A stretch of 13,489 bases of DNA from Deltaproteobacteria bacterium (GTDB taxonomy: Bacteria; Desulfobacterota; Dissulfuribacteria; Dissulfuribacterales; UBA3076), in NCBI GenBank assembly GCA_030605675.1, contig JAUWHV010000042.1, positions 1 through 13,489 of the forward strand, given 5' to 3'. Made by a program: the position numbers and the translations under genes. How positions within the stretch are numbered: position 1 is the stretch's first letter; every line of letters starts with the position of its first letter. Below, one piece after another: positions 4,504 through 10,571 of the stretch. The notes under the pieces were generated by a model, which worked only from the letters and a program-made list of their open reading frames with translations, was not told the origin of the DNA and did no database searches.

Positions 4504-4878
4504 TTATTGCTCTTCCTGTATCAGCCTTTCGATAAACTGATCCACTCCAATCAAGGGGATCAGACGTATCAATACCTCATCTATCACCCCAGGCTCCGCT
4601 TCCGTTTCCTTCTTCACCTTTCTCTCTCGCCAGTCCAGTGTATGGATAAGATTTGCGGCCACCACGCATGGTTCCGGCAAGTTCTTGACCGGTACTTCAG
4701 TAGCAGCGCCCCGGATACTCGTACTGATAGGACAACAAATTAGGAGCCCGGTACGCTTGTTATATTCTTTACTGGAGAGCACCAACGCGGGCCTGTATTT
4801 CCCGATTTCCTTGCCCTTGGTCGGCTCATAATCAAGCCAGACAATATCATTACGATCAGGGATATATCGTCTTGCCAC
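4504..4878 (-). CDS. mazF: MazF endoribonuclease toxin (E. coli type)
   Basis: A 124-residue MazF/ChpB-like mRNA interferase. RYIPDRNDIVWLDYEPTKGKE (4-24) and RPALVLSSKEYNKRTGLLICCPISTSI (29-55) follow E. coli MazF closely. Arg29 and Thr53 lie where the active-site Arg and Thr are expected, and LIHTLDWRERK (77-87) matches the SIAWRAR block. The start codon is GTG at 4878, one base after the mazE stop, with AGGG at the end of mazE as ribosome binding site. The gene is on the opposite strand to the other TA modules and is of a different MazF subtype from the one at 1924. The frame is complete. Confidence 0.94.
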   Translation of the reverse strand: MARRYIPDRNDIVWLDYEPTKGKEIGKYRPALVLSSKEYNKRTGLLICCPISTSIRGAATEVPVKNLPEPCVVAANLIHTLDWRERKVKKETEAEPGVIDEVLIRLIPLIGVDQFIERLIQEEQ

Positions 4879-4879
4879 G

Positions 4880-5161
4880 TCATACCCTCATCTCAGATGG
4901 CAGGGGTGTCGGCAACTCGTCTGCATGGGCCTTTTGCGGCGTCATTCCCTGTAGTAGTTGGGATTCAGAATACGGCAACCTTACGCGCTTTTTCTTTGTC
5001 TTTGCTCGGACCAGGAGACCATCATCGGTTACTTCGATGATCACCTTATCGCCTCGTCCTAAACGGGACATTTTGCTGACAGGTCTCGTGATTCGGATTC
5101 CCAGGCTATTGCCCCAGGGTTGGATCGTACCTTCGAATCGAGCTTTTGCTGTTGCACTCAT
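4880..5161 (-). CDS. mazE: MazE antitoxin (AbrB/SpoVT fold)
   Basis: A 93-residue antitoxin. Residues about 8-53 form a swapped-hairpin AbrB-type DNA-binding domain with the signature QPWGNSLGIRITRPVSK and GDKVIIEVTDDGLLVR. The tail YSESQLLQGMTPQKAHADELP (64-84) matches the toxin-wrapping LLxGMTPxNxH segment of MazE proteins. GGAG lies seven bases before the ATG at 5161. The toxin gene follows after a one-base gap. Two direct repeats in the promoter suggest autorepression. Nothing in the pair is broken. Confidence 0.93.
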   Translation of the reverse strand: MSATAKARFEGTIQPWGNSLGIRITRPVSKMSRLGRGDKVIIEVTDDGLLVRAKTKKKRVRLPYSESQLLQGMTPQKAHADELPTPLPSEMRV

Positions 5162-5176
5162 AATTACTCCGTTATC

Positions 5177-5223
5177 ACCGTGTAGTTACTTTATAAGTAT
5201 ATACCATGTAGTTACAATATCAA
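5177..5223 (-). promoter_or_regulatory. mazEF promoter with direct-repeat operators
   Basis: On the minus strand, TTGATA (5223-5218) and TATACT (5201-5196) are separated by 16 bp and form a good sigma-70-type promoter. Two copies of GTAACTACAYGGT (5215-5203 and 5189-5177; one mismatch) repeat at 26 bp, one in the spacer and one over the expected start of transcription. They are likely binding sites for MazE or the MazEF complex. Confidence 0.65.
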
Positions 5224-5551
5224 GCTGCCGAAATGCAGCCGGGATCTTATTCTTTACCTACGACGGAATCTGTACTTCTTTGGGGTCTGCTATTTCCAAA
5301 GCCCTTAACAGGACAATGAAAGATTAATTCAACTCAATCAACAGCATTCTCCCAGTTTCCCTGTTATCTGGCAAATAATTTTGTCTGTCAGTATTTCGAA
5401 AGCAGAAACACCATTATCCTTCGCCTGAGCCGCCTTGGATGAACACAGGAAAAAATTTGGACCTGTACGGTTAAGAAACTACTCAAAATTAATCACTAAA
5501 ACACGAAACAAGACATAGAAATTAAATTAGCCGCCTTCGGCGGGACTTCTC
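5224..5551. other. Intergenic stretch without a gene; one small hairpin
   Basis: No coding frame with recognisable protein features was seen. The only distinct item is a short GC-rich hairpin, CCGCC TTC GGCGG (5531-5543). It may act as a terminator for the glycosyltransferase genes that end at 5749 on the minus strand, though no clear T-run follows on that strand. Confidence 0.45.
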
Positions 5552-5613
5552 TGACAGGATGAACAAGATTTACATGATTTTCATTTATCCTGATTATCCT
5601 GTTGATCCTGTCA
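5552..5613. repeat. ACAGGAT-type dispersed palindromic repeat
   Basis: TGACAGGAT (5552-5560) and ATCCTGTCA (5605-5613) are exact inverted ends. Between them are degenerate ACAGGAT/ATCCTGT units (for example ACATGATT and ATTATCCTGTTG). Repeats of this kind (acaggat-ttacaggat and its complement) occur between genes in many bacterial genomes, especially of the former Deltaproteobacteria, from general memory; their role is unknown to me. Unit spacing is roughly 9-11 bp. Confidence 0.65.
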
Positions 5614-5748
5614 AAAAAATGGAAATTCCTATACTATCAAGTTAGGATTCTTTTAAAAATTTTCCGAACAGGAATCACCTTACTTATCAGTCGCATCGAA
5701 AAAGGAAGGTCTAAGAGAAGGCCTGCTGAGCGAAATGTCGTTGTAAGG

Positions 5749-6930
5749 TTAAGATCTTATGGCCTCTGCATACATCTGACTATACAGTTTAGCCGTATTT
5801 TCCCAGGTCAGCCCTTGTTTCTGCATCCACTGCCGGCCGGCAAGACCGGCTGCCGCAAGATTTCTCTTTCGTCCGATGAGATCGTCAAGCGCGCCTGAAA
5901 GTGCATCCACATTTCCCGGAGGCACCAACCACCCGGTTTGACCATGTTGTGTCAGCTCGCGTGTTCCTTCAATATCAGTGGCCAGCACGGGCAGGGCAGC
6001 CGCCATGGCTTCGAGGACCACGTTGGGCCTGCCTTCTCGATAGCTGGGGAGAATGAGGAGATGGTGATCATTCATGAGCTGTGGAATTCCATCAGGCGAT
6101 ATGCTTCCAAGAAAGCGGATGTTTGTATTAATCCCAAGGTCTGTTGCAAGTGATTTAAGATGATCCTTTTCAGGACCGTCCCCGACCACAGTCAGTGTCC
6201 ATGAAGCCTGGGAATTTATCCAGGCCAGGGCCTTCAGAAGCACGTCTAATCCTTTTAAGGGAATCAAGCTCCCGATGAAAAGCAGCTTGAATGGAGATGG
6301 GGCCAGGTGATCGCGTCCGGTCGGCAAGGCATAGAAAGCGTCGTCCACACCATTTGGAACAAATCTGATCTTGTCCGACATGCCAGGATGTTGTCGCCTG
6401 AGATCAGTCGCTATTGCCTGGCTCACTCCTGCTATGAATATTGATTTCTGCATGGCCTTTTTATGCAGTAAATTAAAAATCCGGGATTTTTTGGTAATAT
6501 TAACATCCGAACCTCTCAAGGTAGTGACAACGGGCTTTTGGTGAATTGGTTGTGTCAGAACGGCCAAGGCACCGCAGACAGACCAGTGGGCATGTATAAT
6601 ATCGTGTTGCCTGGCCAGTCGGATAAGGGACAGGCCCATACCGGCCAGAAAAGGTGGAAGCAGGCAGTAAAGCCAGGGCTGTCCGGTCAGCGCTGCGGGT
6701 ATTCCCCCGGGCTGCTGAGCCAGGCGTTGACAGGACCATGGCGCATAACGGAAACGGCGAACTATATAGTTATTCGGCCAGGTTGCGGGGCGACTACTTG
6801 AAGGAGTAAGCACTGTGCATAAAAGGCCTTGACTGATTTCCGCCAAGGCAAGCCTGTGGATGAACGGGCCTGAAATATTACCAGGATTGGAGGGGAAAGA
6901 CGTTGCAAGGTGAAGTACATGTAATGGCAT
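5749..6930 (-). CDS. GT4-family glycosyltransferase
   Basis: A 393-residue GT-B fold enzyme that should add a sugar from a nucleotide-sugar donor to a glycan. The N-terminal acceptor domain starts HVLHLATSFPSNPGNISGPF and has IIHAHWSVCGA (111-121). The C-terminal donor domain starts near LLFIGSLIPLKGLDVLLKAL (216-235), with VPNGVD (191-196) just before it, and carries the EX7E motif, Glu299-GRPNVVL-Glu307, which binds the nucleotide sugar. No signal peptide or membrane helix is evident, so it works in the cytosol, possibly at the membrane face. Its ATG overlaps the stop of the GT2 gene by one base (TAATG), a tight coupling. Sugar specificity cannot be told. It is the last gene of the minus-strand cluster. 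Confidence 0.92.
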   Translation of the reverse strand: MPLHVLHLATSFPSNPGNISGPFIHRLALAEISQGLLCTVLTPSSSRPATWPNNYIVRRFRYAPWSCQRLAQQPGGIPAALTGQPWLYCLLPPFLAGMGLSLIRLARQHDIIHAHWSVCGALAVLTQPIHQKPVVTTLRGSDVNITKKSRIFNLLHKKAMQKSIFIAGVSQAIATDLRRQHPGMSDKIRFVPNGVDDAFYALPTGRDHLAPSPFKLLFIGSLIPLKGLDVLLKALAWINSQASWTLTVVGDGPEKDHLKSLATDLGINTNIRFLGSISPDGIPQLMNDHHLLILPSYREGRPNVVLEAMAAALPVLATDIEGTRELTQHGQTGWLVPPGNVDALSGALDDLIGRKRNLAAAGLAGRQWMQKQGLTWENTAKLYSQMYAEAIRS

Positions 6931-7877
6931 TATCGAAGATGTCGATTGTAGTCCATGTCAAACCACATAGCGAAGAAAAGGGACTGGAGCCCTGATATAT
7001 AGAGAAACGCGGCAAAGAGAGCACTGGTTTCACTTACAGGGCCGTCCAGAATACGATAGAACAGAAGATAGAACCCGAAAAAAAATCCGCCTGGCGTAAG
7101 AGTGAGTCCCATTAGGTAGAAGAAGACCAATGGATGGAAGTCCGCAATAACATATTTAGTAAACAGACGTCTGAAGAACCCCTTGTTGAGAAGCCATGGG
7201 ATAGTGAACAAAACCTTCCTGAGCCGTATCCCTGATTGTTCACCCACATTATAGACCGGACGAATAGGCACGTCGCGCACACGCAAGTTGATCTCATTCA
7301 GCCGAATCAGGATATCATTCGGCATGCCGTAGCTTTTGTAAATGCGGTCAAGATCCAAAAAACTCAGGGCCTCCAACGATATGGCCGTGTATCCTGTTTG
7401 TGAATCTGCTATGTGCCAGTATCCTGAAGCAATTTTTGTAAGCAGCGAAAGGAATGAGTTGCCCAAGTAACGGTATTTAGGCATGATTTTCCATGCCTCG
7501 CCGTGAAAGAGACGGTTGCCCTTGGTGTAATCCGTTTTGCCTGTTGCAACCGGTCTTACGATATTGGGAAGATCCGCAGGGTCCATCTGAGCGTCGCCCG
7601 CCATTACTACGGTAACATCTATTTTGTGATCCCTGGCCCACTTATAACCGGTCACAATGGCAGCTCCAACGCCTTTATTTCGCTTATGGCACAGTAATAC
7701 CACCCTGCCTCCCGGCTCTATATACCCGCGAGCCACATCAACGGTTTGATCCTGACTGCAGTCGTCCACAACTACAATATGGTCCACAAGGTCCGGCATG
7801 GTCTCAATGACCTGACTGAGCAAATGCTCTTCGTTGTAAGCCGGGACAACTACAGCTACTGATTTTTCCTCAAACAT
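6930..7877 (-). CDS. GT2-family membrane glycosyltransferase (polyprenyl-phosphate type)
   Basis: A 315-residue GT-A enzyme similar to dolichyl/polyprenyl-phosphate sugar transferases. The N-terminal strand VAVVVPAYNEEHLL (7-20), VVVDDCSQDQT (35-45), the metal-binding DxD-like GDAQMDP (94-100) and DSQTGYTAISLEAL (158-171) are classic GT2 blocks. Two hydrophobic segments at about 247-275 and 284-306 anchor the C terminus. AGGA lies eight bases before the ATG. It likely makes a lipid-linked sugar or extends a lipid-linked glycan for the STT3 enzyme encoded upstream, based on context. The 315-nt gap to the STT3 gene is filled by repeat elements rather than genes. Confidence 0.92.
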   Translation of the reverse strand: MFEEKSVAVVVPAYNEEHLLSQVIETMPDLVDHIVVVDDCSQDQTVDVARGYIEPGGRVVLLCHKRNKGVGAAIVTGYKWARDHKIDVTVVMAGDAQMDPADLPNIVRPVATGKTDYTKGNRLFHGEAWKIMPKYRYLGNSFLSLLTKIASGYWHIADSQTGYTAISLEALSFLDLDRIYKSYGMPNDILIRLNEINLRVRDVPIRPVYNVGEQSGIRLRKVLFTIPWLLNKGFFRRLFTKYVIADFHPLVFFYLMGLTLTPGGFFFGFYLLFYRILDGPVSETSALFAAFLYISGLQSLFFAMWFDMDYNRHLR

Positions 7878-7892
7878 ATATTAAATCCTGTC

Positions 7893-8079
7893 GTAACTAT
7901 TCAGGTTGAAGGTTGAAGGCTGAAGGCTGAAGGATTTCAAGCATTTCGCAACGCTCAAACGCCCTAAATTTCGTCCCTAAAAGTCTTCAGTCTTCAGTCT
8001 ATCCACCTAATTTTATGTGATCACACATGATTTGTCCCTATTAGCCTTCTACCTTCAGTCTATCCACCTGAATAGTTAC
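7893..8079. repeat. Heptamer palindromic element A (MITE-like)
   Basis: The element has perfect 14-bp terminal inverted repeats, GTAACTATTCAGGT (7893-7906) and ACCTGAATAGTTAC (8066-8079). Next to the left end are four 7-bp units (GGTTGAA twice, then GGCTGAA twice). The right half holds two related blocks, GTCCCTAAAAG-TCTTCAG to CCACCT (7973-8008) and GTCCCTATTAG-CCTTC to CCACCT (8034-8069), which look like an internal duplication. TGTGATCACA (8016-8025) is a perfect palindrome between them. ATCCTG occurs just outside both ends (7886-7891 and 8080-8085). Its core is related to element B. Confidence 0.75.
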
Positions 8080-8133
8080 ATCCTGCCGGACATAAAGCGT
8101 CCTATTGTAGTCACAAAACAGATAGGCGTTCAC

Positions 8134-8217
8134 GTTGAAATTGGAAATTGGAAATTTGGCCTTCATGCCTTTGTTTCGTCTTTCCCAAATTTCTAATTTC
8201 CAATTTCAAGTTTCAAG
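8134..8217. repeat. Heptamer palindromic element C
   Basis: Arms 8135-8159 and 8185-8209 are inverted copies that match at 24 of 25 positions, built from repeated GAAATTG heptamers. The loop holds about 25 unrelated bases. The element has the same plan as A and B but another heptamer. The last codons and stop of the STT3 gene (8193-8195) lie in its right arm. Confidence 0.75.
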
Positions 8218-10445
8218 CCGTCCATATCACCCACTACCTCCCATAATTGATGTGATGGGGAATTCGTGACCACAGGTCTGAAGTACTTTGGATTAAAAGT
8301 GTGCCTCAAGAACAATTTATTAAAAACCGACTCGGAAATCTGCGAATCCATTATAGCCCCAAATCTGTCGGGGACCAGCATTTCAAACTGTGATCCGCGA
8401 TCCCGTTCATAATGTCTGGTTTGCAGCCCTTTTTCCGTACGTTCAACCAGTCGTGTGAGTCCTATTATGCGTTTACCTGTGCGCAATTCTCCCTTTTCCA
8501 GGTCTATATCCAGCCCTTCACTTCCTTTAATATGTCCGTTTTTCTCATACACATCATAAAAGGCCTTGTACATCGGGTGTATTCCTTCTCTCTTTTCCAC
8601 GTCCCATGTACCAAGCCAATACCACCAGTAGTTGGTGATGGTGAGCCGCCAGTCAAGAAAGAGGTAGACAGGACGCGTCTTTTCAGGATAGAAAAAGCAA
8701 AGCCACTGATCCACATTCTGTAAATTTCCCACAGGCGCGAGTCTGGCTGAAGCCAGCAACTCTCTCGCCTTTTCAGGACCAACAGAAAGGACTTCTTTAA
8801 TAAGATTTACACCTCGGGCAGGGTCATTGCCCACAGCCTGGTAAACATTTTCAATACCATCCATTCCGGAACTGACATAAAAGCGCATGAAGTTGGCTGC
8901 CAGGCGTTCGTCGTGCGTAGCAAGGGGGAGGCCATTGTAAAATGACCTGTGACCGCCGTGAAGTGTACCGTCGCCCACGGTCCCCCTACCGGCCCAGTAA
9001 TTCAGAGGATATCCATGGTCCCACCACGCCCAGATTACTGCATCCTTGGGCGTTTCTTTTGATGCCATATCCATCCCTGCGATAAGGTGCGGAGGCTCTT
9101 TGGGCCAGAAAGTCTTGGCCATGTCCTTGCTCAGGGCCGGCCAGACAAGTAAAATAACTAAAACCGGTGCTAACAGGGAAAGCACGGCAAATCTTCGACG
9201 CCAGTACCAGATCCCGGATATCACATATCCTATTCCAAGGGCCGTAACAGGGGCTAAAAAGATCATAAAACGTTTGGCGAAAAAAAATGACAATGTAGCC
9301 AGGATCAATGGCACTGATATAAACAGGCTCTCTTTGGGACGGCGATAGAACAGCCAGGCAAGACCTGCGCCGGCCACAATGAAGGCAGGCAGGCTGTCAG
9401 TTGTCTTGGTGACAATTTCGTTGAGTGATGGTATGGCCTGTTCTGAGATTGTGGCCCCTATGGGAGGCCATATACCGATTACTTCCTTTGTAGATATGTA
9501 GTGAAAGGCACCGGCAACATGTCTGAAAATCTTGAGCGGAAGATCCAGTCCCATCCACAAGAGTATCACCCCGATTCCCAGTCCTGCTGTTCCGAAAAAA
9601 ATACATGCCTCTCTTCGTCCGGGACGATAAAAAAACACCAGCGCCACAGCTAACGGTAACATCGAGACAACCGTCACTACCTGAGGCGTTGAATCCCACC
9701 ACCACAGGAAAAGCAAATAAATAGCCATCCCGCTGATAAAATATAGATACCGCTTCTGACCGGCTTCAATGCCAAACCGCAGAAAGCAATAGGCAGCACC
9801 TGTAGCCCAGGTGACGTTCATACAGTCTGTGTCGAACCACCCTAAACTGCTTCTATAGACATAGTAGTGTGAAAGCAGCCCCATTAGCGCTGCAGTGAGG
9901 CCCATGGCCGGACCTCCGTAGAAACGTCCTAATGCATATAGAGGCAGGGCCAGCAAAAGACCAAGTAATGCAGGCAGGACCGCTCCAATCCAGTTTAGGG
10001 AAAAGGGCGTTATCTTGGCCAGGCCTGCGGCTATCACGGAAATGAGCGGTGGTGGAGATCTCCTGGACATACCCTTTGGCACATCACGATTGTTGTCTAT
10101 AGGTGTATAGGTGCCTTCAGCAAGATCCTTTGCCAGGGTCAGATAGAAATAGCCATCAAAGGTGGTGAGCAGGGGTTCTCCCTTGTAAAGGGCCATCTGA
10201 GGATGGGTATTCCAGTCCCGAATATCTTCAATGCGCACAAGCAACCCCACACCCAGGATAAGTAAAAGTGCCAGGGCCTCTATCCATCGGTGGTATGGGG
10301 TAAGGCGTTTGGCCTTATCCTTTAGGGTGCTTTCCCACTCACGAATACGCAATCCCATACCTTGAGAGCTTGCGGTCGGGACGGGAGTGACGGGAACCGG
10401 TTTCTTTTTTGTTTTGGCTAAAGGCCTTTTTCTTTTACGCCCCAT
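8193..10445 (-). CDS. pglB: STT3/PglB-type oligosaccharyltransferase
   Basis: A 750-residue membrane enzyme that would move a lipid-linked glycan to asparagine in target proteins on the periplasmic side. A lysine-rich cytosolic tail (1-50) precedes about a dozen membrane helices (from about 55 to 435). STT3 landmarks are in order: Asp97 in TTFDGYFYLTLAKD, the FDTD acidic pair (205, 207), TISE (332-335) matching the TIxE sequon-binding loop, KRF (391-393) and the soluble-domain motif WWDHG (474-478). Family members mostly read WWDYG, so His477 is unusual. Length agrees with bacterial and archaeal homologues. AGGA lies eight bases before the ATG. The final seven residues (LKLEIGN) and the stop are encoded by element C, so the original C terminus may have been replaced. 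Confidence 0.92.
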   Translation of the reverse strand: MGRKRKRPLAKTKKKPVPVTPVPTASSQGMGLRIREWESTLKDKAKRLTPYHRWIEALALLLILGVGLLVRIEDIRDWNTHPQMALYKGEPLLTTFDGYFYLTLAKDLAEGTYTPIDNNRDVPKGMSRRSPPPLISVIAAGLAKITPFSLNWIGAVLPALLGLLLALPLYALGRFYGGPAMGLTAALMGLLSHYYVYRSSLGWFDTDCMNVTWATGAAYCFLRFGIEAGQKRYLYFISGMAIYLLFLWWWDSTPQVVTVVSMLPLAVALVFFYRPGRREACIFFGTAGLGIGVILLWMGLDLPLKIFRHVAGAFHYISTKEVIGIWPPIGATISEQAIPSLNEIVTKTTDSLPAFIVAGAGLAWLFYRRPKESLFISVPLILATLSFFFAKRFMIFLAPVTALGIGYVISGIWYWRRRFAVLSLLAPVLVILLVWPALSKDMAKTFWPKEPPHLIAGMDMASKETPKDAVIWAWWDHGYPLNYWAGRGTVGDGTLHGGHRSFYNGLPLATHDERLAANFMRFYVSSGMDGIENVYQAVGNDPARGVNLIKEVLSVGPEKARELLASARLAPVGNLQNVDQWLCFFYPEKTRPVYLFLDWRLTITNYWWYWLGTWDVEKREGIHPMYKAFYDVYEKNGHIKGSEGLDIDLEKGELRTGKRIIGLTRLVERTEKGLQTRHYERDRGSQFEMLVPDRFGAIMDSQISESVFNKLFLRHTFNPKYFRPVVTNSPSHQLWEVVGDMDGLKLEIGN

Positions 10446-10456
10446 TGTGTTTTCCT

Positions 10457-10571
10457 GTTAGGTATTTAGGCTGAAGGCTGAAGGCTGAAGTATATCAATC
10501 ATCTCGCGACGCTCGAATGCCCTACCGTCCCTAAAAGCCTTCCACCTTCCACCTTCAGCCTTCTACCTAAC
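10457..10571. repeat. Heptamer palindromic element B
   Basis: Inverted ends GTTAGGTA (10457-10464) and TACCTAAC (10564-10571) continue, after three to four unpaired bases, with GGCTGAAGG and CCTTCAGCC. Three GGCTGAA units lie at about 10468-10490. The core TCGCGACGCTCGAATGCCCT (10504-10523) and CGTCCCTAAAAG (10526-10537) match element A at 7946-7965 and 7972-7983, at 17 of 20 and 12 of 12 bases. The glnE stop (10567-10569) lies in its right end. Confidence 0.75.

Noticed and set aside
4731..4737. GGACAAC as the missing R'' box for the cassette starting at 1639
   Set aside because: It lies within the mazF coding sequence on the opposite strand, three kilobases away, with no stem around it; a 7-mer is expected by chance at this length.
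4296..4743. Two plus-strand frames at 4296-4535 and 4444-4743
   Set aside because: The second is antisense to mazF, and the first runs into mazF antisense; neither resembles a protein family, though 4338-4440 could hide an unrecognised fragment.
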